From DAOUJH01 sp965248955 (lineage in GTDB: Bacteria; Chloroflexota; Dehalococcoidia; Lucifugimonadales; QGNO01): a stretch of 64,000 bases of DNA. Below, one piece after another: positions 34,626 through 43,580 of the stretch. The position numbers and the translations under genes were made by a program. Positions within the stretch are counted from its first letter, which is position 1. Every line of letters starts with the position of its first letter. The stretch covers positions 620,001-684,000 of the forward strand of contig OZ252212.1 of assembly GCA_965248955.1 (NCBI GenBank), read 5' to 3'. The notes below the pieces were generated by a model, which made no database searches, was not told where the DNA came from, and was given only the letters and a program-made list of their open reading frames with translations.

Positions 34626-34702
34626 TGGCACGCTTGGCGGGGCTCGAACCCGCAACCTCTGGCTCCGCAAGCCAGTGCTCTATCCAATTGAGCTACAAGC
34701 GC
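34626..34702 (-). tRNA. tRNA-Arg (GCG)
   Basis: Anticodon stem CTGGC/GCCAG encloses loop TTGCGGA, so the anticodon is GCG. The acceptor GCGCTTG pairs with CAAGCGT, leaving a G1-T72 wobble; discriminator G and CCA are encoded. Most bacteria read CGN with an ACG tRNA converted to inosine, so a GCG anticodon is unusual. Confidence 0.88.
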
Positions 34703-34740
34703 TCGATGCCTATATCGAATTGAGACAATTCAATTATACC

Positions 34741-34826
34741 TGGTGCCGAAGGGGAGATTTGAACTCCCACGCCCTTACGGGCACTACGCCCTGAACGTAG
34801 CGCGTCTGCCGTTCCGCCACTTCGGC
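34741..34826 (-). tRNA. tRNA-Leu (CAG)
   Basis: A class II tRNA of 86 nt with a long variable arm (TGCCCGTAAGGGCG). Anticodon stem CTACG/CGTAG encloses TTCAGGG, anticodon CAG. CCA is encoded. Confidence 0.93.
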
Positions 34827-34849
34827 GCTGCAAGTCTGCCACTGCAATA

Positions 34850-34926
34850 TGGTGGGCGATCCTGGACTCGAACCAGGGACCTCAGTCTTATCAGGACTGC
34901 GCTCTAACCAGCTGAGCTAATCGCCC
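34850..34926 (-). tRNA. tRNA-Ile (GAT)
   Basis: Acceptor GGGCGAT/ATCGCCC, anticodon loop CTGATAA with anticodon GAT, and an encoded CCA. First gene of the cluster Ile-Leu-Arg-Val. Confidence 0.93.
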
Positions 34927-34999
34927 TTGTAAACTTGAAGTGGTTGCCCTGGAATAATCTCAGTCTAATGCTCACACTCTCCAGGGACCATCTCAAGGC

Positions 35000-35028
35000 A
35001 GTATAGAAATGGGTCAATGGGGTGTCAA
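35000..35028 (-). promoter_or_regulatory. promoter of the tRNA cluster
   Basis: TTGACA (35023-35028) and TATACT (35000-35005) with a 17-base spacer on the minus strand. It overlaps the end of tlyA. The spacer (CCCCATTGACCCATTTC) nearly repeats that of the promoter at 5063. Confidence 0.8.
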
Positions 35029-35765
35029 GTTGAACCGAGCCTTTGCAGCCAGACAAAGAACTCCCTGTTCCCCGCATTGCCCAGTATGGGCGATGCGGTC
35101 GCTCCCCTAAAGCGCAGGCCGTGGTCAATTGCCCATAGCGCTACCTTGGACACAGTTGCAGCGTGTATCTTCGGGTCGCGCACTACGCCTCCCTTGCTCA
35201 CCTCGTGCCTCCGCGCCTCAAAGTGCGGCTTGACGAGTCCCAGGATTGATCCGCCCCGTTCCACGTGCCGCACCACTTCAGGCAGCACCATGACCAGCGA
35301 GATAAACGACACGTCTACAGCGGCGATGCTCACCTTTTCCGGCAGATGGAACGGACGGCGGGCATTGATTCCCTCCATGAGCACGACTCTAGAGCTATCG
35401 CGCAGCCTCTGGTGAATCTGGCCCCGTCCCACGTCCACGGCGTAAACCCTGGAGGCGCTGCTCTGCAAGAGGCAATCCGTAAAGCCGCCGGTGGAAGCGC
35501 CAACGTCCAGGGCTACGTTGCCGGACACGTCCAGCTCAAAGCTATCCAAGGCATGCTTTAGCTTGATGCCTCCTCTGCCCACGAATTGGGGCGCTTGCTT
35601 CACCCGGATGTCGGATTCGGATGAGACCATCGTTCCCGCCTTTTCCACCATCCGGCCATCCACGGTGACCAGGCCCGCCATCAGCAAGGCTTGGGCTTTG
35701 TGCGGGCTCTCGGCAAGTCCTTGCCGCACGAGCAACGAGTCTATCCTCTCTTTTTTGCTGGGCAT
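35025..35765 (-). CDS. tlyA: TlyA-family rRNA (cytidine-2'-O)-methyltransferase
   Basis: From ATG 35765 the protein (246 aa) begins with an S4 RNA-binding domain (RIDSLLVRQGLAESPHKAQALLMAGLV) and continues with an FtsJ-like methyltransferase domain (FVGRGGIKLKHAL, NVALDVGASTGGFTDCLL, VYAVDVGRGQ, LVKPHFEARR). TlyA methylates 16S and 23S rRNA cytidines in actinobacteria; it was first called a hemolysin. The longer frame from 35816 adds a non-conserved leader. Its 3' end carries the tRNA-cluster promoter. Confidence 0.93.
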   Translation of the reverse strand: MPSKKERIDSLLVRQGLAESPHKAQALLMAGLVTVDGRMVEKAGTMVSSESDIRVKQAPQFVGRGGIKLKHALDSFELDVSGNVALDVGASTGGFTDCLLQSSASRVYAVDVGRGQIHQRLRDSSRVVLMEGINARRPFHLPEKVSIAAVDVSFISLVMVLPEVVRHVERGGSILGLVKPHFEARRHEVSKGGVVRDPKIHAATVSKVALWAIDHGLRFRGATASPILGNAGNREFFVWLQRLGST

Positions 35766-35963
35766 GGCGATTATTCCTTGGGTATACTGCGCGGCGCGCC
35801 CTGGAGTTGCACACAATATACCTATCGACTCGGGGAATCGCTAGGCAGCCAGTAGGACGGACGGGCATACCGACATCCTACTCCTTGGTTGAACCTGTGC
35901 ATCCCATCACATACAATCAACGTATGTTTTCCTCGGCATGTTTCTAGCCGGATTGGCACAACT

Positions 35964-36743
35964 ATGAGTAAACTGCTTGAACGACTGGAACAGGTGAACA
36001 AAGGCCCCGTCCGTGCGCTGGGATTCGCACCACGACGAGAAGCAGAGACGTTGCCCACAATGCTGCTCTTGGCTTGGGCGGATGGCGCCAGCAAGCAGAA
36101 GCTGAACAAAGTTTCCCCACGCGCGGATGCCCTGGTGCTGCCTCTCAGCGCGCTGGAAAGCTCCCCAAGCAAGTCCGCTCCACCGGAAGGGGTCGTCTGG
36201 GGCATCGCTTTCGACACGGCAGATGGCAACTTGGTGGAAATCGCTAAGGAAAAAGGCGGCGACTTTGTAATCTTCAACCTCGATGGCGTCCTGGTCGACT
36301 ACTTGAGCGAGGGCGACGTGGCACGCGTACTGCAGATACACGCCAACCTGGAAGAATCGTTGATGCGCGGGCTGGAAGACCTTCCCGTGGACGTCATCCT
36401 GCTGAAACGTCCTGAACCACAGGGGCCGCTCTCCCTAACACACCTGCTGGCCATATCCAACGTTCGCTCCGCCATGAGCCGCTACATGCTGCTTGAATGG
36501 GACGCCGGCTTGACATCCCACGAACTTGAGCAGCTGAACGACATGGGAATCGACGGCATAGTGGCGAACCTGGGCAAGATGAATGCCTCAGCCATAGGTG
36601 AGCTGAAAGAGAACATCGACAAGCTGCCGCCGCGCAAGGCGCGCAACGAGCAAAAGCTGGGCCCCACGCTGCCTAGAGCGCAGGAGCCGGCATCCCCACA
36701 CCACCACCACGAGGAGGACGAGGAGTTAGAGGAAGAGTTCTAG
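35964..36743 (+). CDS. hypothetical protein with acidic, His-rich tail
   Basis: From ATG 35964 the 259-aa product begins KLLERLEQVNKGPVRALGF. It has alternating beta-like and helical stretches (LLLAWADGASKQKLNKV; VVWGIAFDTADGNLVEIA; FVIFNLDGVLVDYLSEGD; MGIDGIVANLGKMNAS), compatible with an alpha/beta or TIM-barrel fold. The C terminus is HHHHEEDEELEEEF-like, which could bind metal or simply be disordered. No signal peptide or membrane segment. I do not recognise it. It starts the long co-directional run ending at 44727, 55 bp before the protease gene. Confidence 0.75.
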   Translation: MSKLLERLEQVNKGPVRALGFAPRREAETLPTMLLLAWADGASKQKLNKVSPRADALVLPLSALESSPSKSAPPEGVVWGIAFDTADGNLVEIAKEKGGDFVIFNLDGVLVDYLSEGDVARVLQIHANLEESLMRGLEDLPVDVILLKRPEPQGPLSLTHLLAISNVRSAMSRYMLLEWDAGLTSHELEQLNDMGIDGIVANLGKMNASAIGELKENIDKLPPRKARNEQKLGPTLPRAQEPASPHHHHEEDEELEEEF

Positions 36744-36798
36744 CTCCTCATCCCAGCGCTTTGATCTGCAAATATCTCTCCGGTAGGTCGTCGCCTGC

Positions 36799-37515
36799 AT
36801 GCTGTTAGGTTACCTGGACCTGCTTTTCTCCGATCCCCTTACCTTCCTCCGCATCTTCCCCGTGGTGGCGTTCACCGTGGGACTCGCTCTGCTTGTGGCA
36901 ATAACCATCCACGAGTTCAGCCATTCGCTGGCGGCCTATCTGCTGGGAGATAGCACGTCCAAGAGACTGGGCAGATTGTCGCTCAATCCGGTCCGTCACT
37001 TAGACCCCGCGGGCACGGTGCTGTTATTCCTGGTGGGATTTGGCTGGGGCAAGCCCGTACCCGTGGACGACAGAGCGTTGAAGGGCGGACGGCGGGCAAT
37101 GGCGATTGTGTCAGGCGCAGGGCCTGTATCCAACCTGCTCACGGCGGTGGCATTCACTGTGCCAATCAAGCTGGGACTCCTTGACTGGCCGTTCAGGCTC
37201 TTTACCACCCGCCTGTTGGAAGACGGCCTGGAAGGATTCCTGGCCCGCACGGTGGCTACCATAGTCCTTTTCAGCATAATCCTCGCCGTCTTCAATCTGA
37301 TCCCGGTGGCGCCGTTGGATGGTTCCGGAGTGGTCGCAGGGCTGCTGCCCGCCAGCATGGCGCGCAGCTTTGCTAGGTTCCAACGTTACGGGCCGCCTCT
37401 GCTCATGCTGGCCATAATGTCGGATATACTATTCGGGGTGGGCATAATCCGTAGCGTCATCAACCCTGTGATAAACTACCTGGGTACCGTCATAGTGGGA
37501 CAGAGCTTCCTCTGA
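36799..37515 (+). CDS. site-2 protease-family zinc metalloprotease (M50)
   Basis: The 238-aa membrane protein has the zinc motif ITIHEFSHSLAAYLLGD (HExxH at about residues 38-42) and the second ligand region FNLIPVAPLDGSG near 170, with about five hydrophobic segments. The arrangement is the minimal, Rip-like S2P group without PDZ domain. Such proteases cut transmembrane substrates such as anti-sigma factors; no obvious partner lies here. It precedes tyrA by 22 bp, so it is in that operon. Confidence 0.9.
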   Translation: MLLGYLDLLFSDPLTFLRIFPVVAFTVGLALLVAITIHEFSHSLAAYLLGDSTSKRLGRLSLNPVRHLDPAGTVLLFLVGFGWGKPVPVDDRALKGGRRAMAIVSGAGPVSNLLTAVAFTVPIKLGLLDWPFRLFTTRLLEDGLEGFLARTVATIVLFSIILAVFNLIPVAPLDGSGVVAGLLPASMARSFARFQRYGPPLLMLAIMSDILFGVGIIRSVINPVINYLGTVIVGQSFL

Positions 37516-37537
37516 ATAAGCGGCAACGGGAGGGATC

Positions 37538-38584
37538 GTGGACAAGATAACCATCATAGGGCTAGGGCTAGTTGGCGGCTCCATAGGCCTCGGGCTCAAA
37601 CAGAGAGCGCCGGACAGGGTCGAGGTATCGGGATACGACAAGGAGTTGAATACCGGCCGCAAAGCCGAGAAGCTGAATGCGGTGGACAAGGCGCATTGGA
37701 AGCTGGAGGACGCGGTCAAGGACGCCAAAATGGTGATCATCGCCACTCCCGTGCTCGCGATACGGGAGATGCTTGAGTTGATCTCCGACATGGTTCCGCC
37801 GGGCTGTGTGGTGACCGACACCGGAAGCACCAAGGCCGAAATACTGAACTGGGCGGAAGAGTATCTACCGCGAGAGGTCAGCTTTGTAGGCGGTCACCCC
37901 ATGGCCGGTAAAGAGTTCTCCGGCATAGAAGCAGCGGACGCCAACCTATTCCAGAATGCCCGCTATGCAGTGATCCCAGGCAGCCGGGCCAAGGGGGAAG
38001 CGGTGAGGTCCGTGCTCGGCATGGTGGAACTGCTCGAAGCCAGGCCCTATTTCGTTGATGCAGTGGAGCACGATAGCTACGTGGCGGCGGTTAGCCATCT
38101 CCCCATCATAATTTCGTCAGCACTGGTTTCGGTAACATCCAAAAGTCCGTCCTGGAGGGAGATGTCCAAGATGGCTGCCACGGGGTACCGTGACATATCG
38201 CGTCTCGCTTCAGGCGACCCTGTGATGAACCTGGACATATCGGTAACCAACCGCGACAACCTGCTCTACTGGGTAGAACAAGCTATCCAGGAACTACGCC
38301 ATTTCCACGACATGATAGGGAAAACGGGGGATGAAAGCGGCCTTGAAGCCCTGGGCGATACCTTCGCCAAGGTCTGGCAGAACAGGGAGAAGTGGCTGAT
38401 TAGATACGAATCCGGCGAGGACCAGGACGATGACCTAGCCCCCTCAGGCCCGGAGATTCCGTCGTTCGGATCTCAGATGATGGATATGGTCGTGGGCAGT
38501 AAGCTAAGAGAGAGGTACCAGGACATACTATCCATGCAGCAGCGTCGCCCCAATCAGCGGGAAGAGAGACGCAGAAGAAGATAA
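37538..38584 (+). CDS. tyrA: prephenate dehydrogenase
   Basis: The 348-aa enzyme has the NAD motif ITIIGLGLVGGSIGLGLK, the DTGSTKAEI segment, FVGGHPMAGKEFSGIEAAD and later YVAAVSHLPIIIS, all characteristic of TyrA. It converts prephenate to 4-hydroxyphenylpyruvate for tyrosine. The C-terminal 30 residues are charged and probably disordered; no ACT domain is present. Start GTG 37538 follows GGGAGG. The stop overlaps the aroA ATG (TAATG), so the two are coupled. Confidence 0.94.
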   Translation: MDKITIIGLGLVGGSIGLGLKQRAPDRVEVSGYDKELNTGRKAEKLNAVDKAHWKLEDAVKDAKMVIIATPVLAIREMLELISDMVPPGCVVTDTGSTKAEILNWAEEYLPREVSFVGGHPMAGKEFSGIEAADANLFQNARYAVIPGSRAKGEAVRSVLGMVELLEARPYFVDAVEHDSYVAAVSHLPIIISSALVSVTSKSPSWREMSKMAATGYRDISRLASGDPVMNLDISVTNRDNLLYWVEQAIQELRHFHDMIGKTGDESGLEALGDTFAKVWQNREKWLIRYESGEDQDDDLAPSGPEIPSFGSQMMDMVVGSKLRERYQDILSMQQRRPNQREERRRRR

Positions 38585-39903
38585 TGAAGCGCACCATCTC
38601 TCCACCAAGCCGATTGGAAGGCGTTTTAGCGCCGCCCGGCGATAAGTCCATATCCCACCGCGCCGCGCTGCTCAACTCCATTGCCGGGGGCGCCGCCCAC
38701 GTCTCCAACTTTTGCGTAGGCGACGACCGCGCCTCCATGCTGCGCTGTTTGCGAGGGTTGGGCGTGAAGATTACCCGTCATCTGGATTGCGAAGTCAGCG
38801 GCGGAGAAGAGTGCTTTGAAGTGGCGGGCAATGGTCTTCACGGGCTGGCCGAACCCGTGGACGTCCTCAATGCAGGCAACAGCGGCACCACCATGCGCCT
38901 GGTTTCAGGACTGCTGGCGGCACAGCCGTTCTTTAGCGTAATCACCGGAGACAAATCACTCAGATCACGGCCCATGGGCAGAATCATCAAACCGCTCCAA
39001 CAGATGGGAGCACGGATCCAGGGGAGAGACAGCGACGGCAAGGCTCCGCTTGCCATACGAGGCGGCGGTCTGCGCGGCATTGAATATGATATGCCGGTAG
39101 CCAGCGCCCAGCTCAAGTCTTGCCTTGTAATCGCCGGCCTGTACGCCGACGGGGAGACCACTTTGCATCAGCCAGCGACCTCCCGCGATCACACTGAGCG
39201 TATGCTGGAGAACATGGGCGCCGCACTGGTGGAGGATGGGCTGACCTTGAAGGTCGCTCCCGGCAAAGAGCTGCGGGCCGTTGACGTGAACGTTCCCACT
39301 GATACGAGCTCGGCTGCCTACTGGCTGGTTGCCGGCGTCTGCCATCCTTCGGCAAAGGTGACCGTGTTGAACGTGGGAATGAATCCCACGCGTACCGGTG
39401 TCCTAGAGGCTTTGGAATCTATGGGAGCGTGCCTCACCGTAGCCAACAGACGCATGGAAGGCGGTGAAGAAGTGGCGGATATCACGGCGGAGTCCAGCAG
39501 CCTCACCGCCACGGAAATCGCCGGCGATCTGGTTCCCAGGCTCATCGATGAGATACCAATTCTATCCCTGGCCGCTTGTTTCGCAAAAGGGACCACGGTT
39601 ATCCGAGACGCCCAAGAGCTCCGAGTCAAGGAGTCGGATCGAATAAAGTCCACGGTTGCCGGACTCCGCGGCATGGGCGGCCACGTAGATGAGACGGATG
39701 ATGGGATGGTGATCAAAGGCATCGGCCTCCTCCGAGGCGCATCGGGGCGGAGCTACGGTGACCATAGACTGGCGATGACCCTGGGCGTAGCGGGACTGCT
39801 GGCCGCCGGGGAAACCGTGGTACGGGGTGCAGAGGCAGCCAACGTATCCTACCCCACCTTCTGGAAAGACCTGGAAAGCTTGATCAACGGGTCTTCCGGT
39901 TAG
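38584..39903 (+). CDS. aroA: 3-phosphoshikimate 1-carboxyvinyltransferase (EPSP synthase)
   Basis: The 439-aa protein has LAPPGDKSISHRAALLN at the N terminus, NAGNSGTTMRL, and the C-terminal RVKESDRI and GDHRLAMTLGVAGL motifs of EPSP synthase. It joins PEP and shikimate 3-phosphate in the shikimate pathway, with tyrA upstream in the same operon. NAGNSGTTMR lacks the alanine-for-glycine change of class II insensitive enzymes, so class is not decided here. gmk follows after 4 bp. Confidence 0.96.
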   Translation: MKRTISPPSRLEGVLAPPGDKSISHRAALLNSIAGGAAHVSNFCVGDDRASMLRCLRGLGVKITRHLDCEVSGGEECFEVAGNGLHGLAEPVDVLNAGNSGTTMRLVSGLLAAQPFFSVITGDKSLRSRPMGRIIKPLQQMGARIQGRDSDGKAPLAIRGGGLRGIEYDMPVASAQLKSCLVIAGLYADGETTLHQPATSRDHTERMLENMGAALVEDGLTLKVAPGKELRAVDVNVPTDTSSAAYWLVAGVCHPSAKVTVLNVGMNPTRTGVLEALESMGACLTVANRRMEGGEEVADITAESSSLTATEIAGDLVPRLIDEIPILSLAACFAKGTTVIRDAQELRVKESDRIKSTVAGLRGMGGHVDETDDGMVIKGIGLLRGASGRSYGDHRLAMTLGVAGLLAAGETVVRGAEAANVSYPTFWKDLESLINGSSG

Positions 39904-39907
39904 CCCG

Positions 39908-40510
39908 ATGTCTGTGGAAGCGCTTGATCCCCTGCTCGTTGTCATCTCCGGCCCCTCCGGGGTTGGCAAAGACAGCGCCCTACAGGGTATCAAGCTCCTC
40001 CAACGTCCCTGGCGCTACATAATAACCGCTACTACCCGGCCCAAGCGCCCCGGCGAGCGTCACGGCATTGATTACATCTTCATGTCTCCTGAAGAGTTCC
40101 GTGCCTTGATGATGAACGATGGCTTCCTGGAATGCGCCGAAGTGTACGGCACCTGGTATGGCGTACCCCGCGCCCAGGCCGATGAGGCGATGGCTTCCGG
40201 CAAGGACGTAATTGTCAAAACGGACATACAAGGCGCACGTACCTTGCGGTCAAAGATACCGGACGCACTGCTCATCTTTCTGGCTCCCCCCAACATGGAG
40301 GAATTGAAACACCGTCTCCTAGAAAGAAAATCGGAGACGGAAGAGGCCTTGCGGCGGCGCATAGAGACAGCCCAGAGCGAGATGAAATGCCAGGACGAAT
40401 TCGACTACGTGGTAGTGAACCACAACGGCCGCGTGGATGAAGCCGTGGAAGAGATAGACCGCATCATTCAGGAAGAGAAGGCCAAACGACAAAAAGAGGC
40501 GCTTAAATGA
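39908..40510 (+). CDS. gmk: guanylate kinase
   Basis: The 200-aa protein has the family motifs ITATTRPKRPGERHGIDYIF, FLECAEVYGTWYGVPRAQ and VKTDIQGARTLRSKIPDALLIFLAPP. It phosphorylates GMP to GDP. The P-loop reads GPSGVGKDS: the residue after the Lys is Asp instead of the usual Ser/Thr, with a Ser one place later. All other binding residues look intact, so I expect function to be retained. Its stop overlaps the following ATG (ATGA). Confidence 0.93.
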   Translation: MSVEALDPLLVVISGPSGVGKDSALQGIKLLQRPWRYIITATTRPKRPGERHGIDYIFMSPEEFRALMMNDGFLECAEVYGTWYGVPRAQADEAMASGKDVIVKTDIQGARTLRSKIPDALLIFLAPPNMEELKHRLLERKSETEEALRRRIETAQSEMKCQDEFDYVVVNHNGRVDEAVEEIDRIIQEEKAKRQKEALK

Positions 40511-41121
40511 ACGACATGCCCCTATTCAAAACCATCCACAGCCAGCGGGCCATCCGCCTGTTTACCTCGGATCCCGTATCTGACGAAGACCTTGACACCA
40601 TCTTGGAAGCCGCGGTGCGCGCTCCAAGTCCCGGGAACAGGCAGACCTGGCGCTTCATAGTGCTGCGCAACGGGGAAACAAAACGCAGGCTAGGAGAATG
40701 GTACCTGGAAGCATGGAAAGCCACCGTTGGCGGCAACAATCCGGACCCTGCCACGCTGACCCAGCCTTACAGGCTGGGCTATGAGCTGGGCGCCGGCATG
40801 GGAGATATTCCGGTGGTCATCGTGGCCTGTATTCAGCATACCGAGGGCTGGGATGGCGGAAGCAGCATCGTCGACGGCGCTTCCATTTACCCTGCGGTGC
40901 AAAACCTCATGCTGGCGGCTCGTGCCCTGGGATTGGGCACAGTGCTTACCACCATGCACCGCCGTTATGAACAGCAGATCAAGGACTTCCTGGGTATACC
41001 GAGCCACGTGGAGACGGCGGCACTGATTCCATTGGGGTATCCCGGCGAGGGGCAGCACTTCGGCGGAAGCATACGCAAGCCTGTAGCGGACGTGATATTT
41101 CACAACAGTTGGGGACACTAG
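40507..41121 (+). CDS. nitroreductase-family flavoprotein
   Basis: The 204-aa protein starts PLFKTIHSQRAIRLFTSDPV and has the FMN-binding AAVRAPSPGNRQTWRFIVL and the conserved AVQNLMLAARALGLGTVLT and YPGEGQHFGG regions. Members reduce nitro compounds, quinones or take part in cofactor biosynthesis (BluB, FbiB-like). The specific substrate is unclear. Translationally coupled to gmk (ATGA overlap). Confidence 0.88.
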   Translation: MNDMPLFKTIHSQRAIRLFTSDPVSDEDLDTILEAAVRAPSPGNRQTWRFIVLRNGETKRRLGEWYLEAWKATVGGNNPDPATLTQPYRLGYELGAGMGDIPVVIVACIQHTEGWDGGSSIVDGASIYPAVQNLMLAARALGLGTVLTTMHRRYEQQIKDFLGIPSHVETAALIPLGYPGEGQHFGGSIRKPVADVIFHNSWGH

Positions 41122-41153
41122 GAGATCGTTGAGATTAAGCAAAAGGAGAGACT

Positions 41154-41441
41154 ATGGCACTGACTTCTGATGAAGTACGCCACGTTGCATTGCTGACAAG
41201 GATTCGACTTACGGAGCAAGAGGTGGAACTGTACCGCTCGCAGATGGACGACATCCTGGAGCACTTCCAGATGCTCCAGGAACTGGATACCGACCAAGTA
41301 CCGCCCACCAGTCACTCCCTACCCTTGGATACCGTGATGCGCGAAGACGAAACGAAACCTTGTCTGGACAAAGAAGATGTGTTGTCCAACGCGCCACGTC
41401 GTGAAGGGGACTATTTCCGGGTCAAGGCCGTGCTGGAGTAG
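41154..41441 (+). CDS. gatC: aspartyl/glutamyl-tRNA amidotransferase subunit C
   Basis: The 95-aa protein has VRHVALLTRIRLTEQEVELY, ILEHFQMLQELDTDQVPPTSH and LREDE-like and NAPRREGDYFRVKAVLE blocks, all typical of GatC. It tethers GatA to GatB in the GatCAB complex that amidates Glu-tRNA(Gln) or Asp-tRNA(Asn). AAAGGAG precedes the ATG. gatA follows 40 bp downstream; gatB is not in the window. Confidence 0.96.
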   Translation: MALTSDEVRHVALLTRIRLTEQEVELYRSQMDDILEHFQMLQELDTDQVPPTSHSLPLDTVMREDETKPCLDKEDVLSNAPRREGDYFRVKAVLE

Positions 41442-41481
41442 GAGCCGGTTATTCCATGGCTCAACTATCTAAGGACCAAAG

Positions 41482-42945
41482 TTGGCTGACGAACTGTACA
41501 AGCTGACCATACACGAAGCACGCACCCTGCTAGACCAGTATGAGCTGTCGTCGGTAGAGCTGGCCCAGTCCTACCTGGAACGCATCGAGCGGCTGGAACC
41601 CATGGTGAAAGCGTACGTTAGGGTAACGCCCGAGCGGGCTCTGAAACAGGCTCAGCAGGCGGACGCTCTGATAGCGCGCGGCGAGGCGCTGCCTCTAACC
41701 GGCATACCGCTTCAAATCAAAGACAACATGTGCACTAGGGGAGTAACCACTACCTGCTCGTCGCGCATGCTTGAAAGCTTCGTTCCTCCGTACAGCGCCA
41801 CAGTTGTGGAACGTTTGGAAGGACAGGGCGCCGTAATGCTGGGCAAGGGCAACATGGACGAGTTCGCTATGGGTTCTTCTACTGAGAACTCGGCCTTCTT
41901 CAATACGCAGAACCCCTGGGACATGGAGAGGGTGCCCGGGGGTAGCAGCGGCGGCCCAGCTGCCTCCGTGGCCGCCAGCGAGGCCATGGCCTCGCTGGGG
42001 TCCGACACCGGCGGCAGCATACGGCAGCCGGCTGCACTATGCGGCATAGTGGGCATGAAGCCCACCTATGGTTTGGTCAGCAGGTACGGACTGGTGGCTT
42101 TCGCCTCTTCCCTGGACCAGATTGGCCCCATGACCCAGGACGTCACCGACTGCGCCATGCTGCTCAGCGCTATCGCCGGGCACGATCCCAGGGATTCAAC
42201 CTCTCTGCCACAGCCGGCCCGGGACTTCACGCAGGCGCTGACCGGCGACATAGCGGGGATGCGGATAGGCGTTCCCAGAGAGTATTTTGTACAGGGCATG
42301 GATCCTGAAGTAGAAACGGTGACTCGCGAGGCAATAGGCGTGTTGGAAGGGCTGGGAGCCTCAATTGACTGGGACGTATCCCTGCCCTCCACGCCGTACG
42401 CCCTAGCCGTATACTACATCATCGCGCCCTCGGAGTGCTCGGCGAACCTGGCGCGCTATGATGGCGTGAAGTACGGCTATTCCGACCACGATGAAGCCAG
42501 CATGTGGGCCGAGTTGGAGGCTACCCGCCAGCACGGGTTCGGGCCGGAGGTGAAGAGGCGTATCATGCTGGGCGCCTACTCCCTTTCTTCCGGCTACTAC
42601 GACGCCTATTACCTGAAGGCGTTGAAGGTGCGCACCCTAATATCCAGTGAGTTCCAAGACGCCTTCCGGAAGTACGACGTCCTGGTAACCCCAACTTCGC
42701 CCACAGCCGCGTTCAAGTTTGGCGAAAGGCTCCAAGACCCACTGAAAATGTATCTCAGCGACGTTATGACCATACCGGCGAACATTGCTGGGCTTCCCGG
42801 TATATCGGTGCAATGCGGCTTCACACAAGGGCTGCCCGTGGGCCTGCAGGTCATAGGCCCCGCCCTGGGCGATGCGGCGGTGCTCCGCGCCGCTCACGCC
42901 TTTGAGCAAGCGACACAGTGGCACAAAATGCGCCCTGCGATTTAG
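41482..42945 (+). CDS. gatA: aspartyl/glutamyl-tRNA amidotransferase subunit A
   Basis: The 487-aa amidase-signature enzyme has the catalytic Lys in GIPLQIKDNMCTRG, the Ser-Ser pair in VPGGSSGGPAASVAA and the cis-Ser/nucleophile region LGSDTGGSIRQPAALCG. It releases ammonia from glutamine for the transamidation in GatB. The start is TTG 41482 with no strong ribosome-binding site, perhaps coupled to gatC. Confidence 0.96.
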   Translation: MADELYKLTIHEARTLLDQYELSSVELAQSYLERIERLEPMVKAYVRVTPERALKQAQQADALIARGEALPLTGIPLQIKDNMCTRGVTTTCSSRMLESFVPPYSATVVERLEGQGAVMLGKGNMDEFAMGSSTENSAFFNTQNPWDMERVPGGSSGGPAASVAASEAMASLGSDTGGSIRQPAALCGIVGMKPTYGLVSRYGLVAFASSLDQIGPMTQDVTDCAMLLSAIAGHDPRDSTSLPQPARDFTQALTGDIAGMRIGVPREYFVQGMDPEVETVTREAIGVLEGLGASIDWDVSLPSTPYALAVYYIIAPSECSANLARYDGVKYGYSDHDEASMWAELEATRQHGFGPEVKRRIMLGAYSLSSGYYDAYYLKALKVRTLISSEFQDAFRKYDVLVTPTSPTAAFKFGERLQDPLKMYLSDVMTIPANIAGLPGISVQCGFTQGLPVGLQVIGPALGDAAVLRAAHAFEQATQWHKMRPAI

Positions 42946-42994
42946 CCGCTCCAGATATTATCTACGTAGTGAGTCGACTATAGAGGAGGACGCA

Positions 42995-43504
42995 ATGATC
43001 CGCAGCTTGCTGGGTAAATCACCCAAGATACATCCCACCGCCTTCGTCAGTGAGGCCGCCTACGTCATCGGTGACGTGGAAATAGGAGAAAACTCCAGCG
43101 TATGGCCGGGCGCCGTGATCCGCGCCGACAACGGCAAGATAACCGTTGGCGCCAACACCAACATACAGGACAACAGCGTTGTCCATTCCGACGCCGAATC
43201 CACGATTGGGAGCGGTGTGACTATCGGGCATAACGTGTTGTGGCATGGGCGTCTGCTGGCTGACAATTGCCTGGTAGGCAACGGCGCTACGGTGAACGAT
43301 GGTGTAGAAGTGGGAGAGATCTCCATCGTCGGTTCCGGGGCCGTGGTGCTGGAAGGTACGACCATAGAGCCTCGCACCATTGTAACCGGAGTGCCCGCCA
43401 GGCCAAGGGGCGAGATCCAGGAGCGGCATGAAGAGCTGATAAGAAGCAGGGCTATCAGCTACGCGGAAAGGGCCAAGGTCTACAAGTCTGAAGGCTTGGA
43501 GTAG
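42995..43504 (+). CDS. gamma-carbonic anhydrase-family hexapeptide-repeat protein
   Basis: The 169-aa left-handed beta-helix protein has repeated (I/V)GxxxxI units, for example VIGDVEIGENSSVWPGAVI. Three histidines are spaced as in gamma-carbonic anhydrases: NSVVHSD, TIGHNVLWHG. They would bind Zn2+ or Fe2+ between monomers of a trimer. Start ATG 42995 follows AGAGGAGG; a longer frame reads back into gatA and is a shadow. Whether it hydrates CO2 or is an inactive relative (YrdA/PaaY-like) is not clear from sequence. Confidence 0.88.
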   Translation: MIRSLLGKSPKIHPTAFVSEAAYVIGDVEIGENSSVWPGAVIRADNGKITVGANTNIQDNSVVHSDAESTIGSGVTIGHNVLWHGRLLADNCLVGNGATVNDGVEVGEISIVGSGAVVLEGTTIEPRTIVTGVPARPRGEIQERHEELIRSRAISYAERAKVYKSEGLE

Positions 43505-43580
43505 GCCATACGGCGCATGCTTCTGGCAAAGATGCAAAATCGGATGCCCCAACCTGAAGCCAGCATACTAGAACGCAAAT

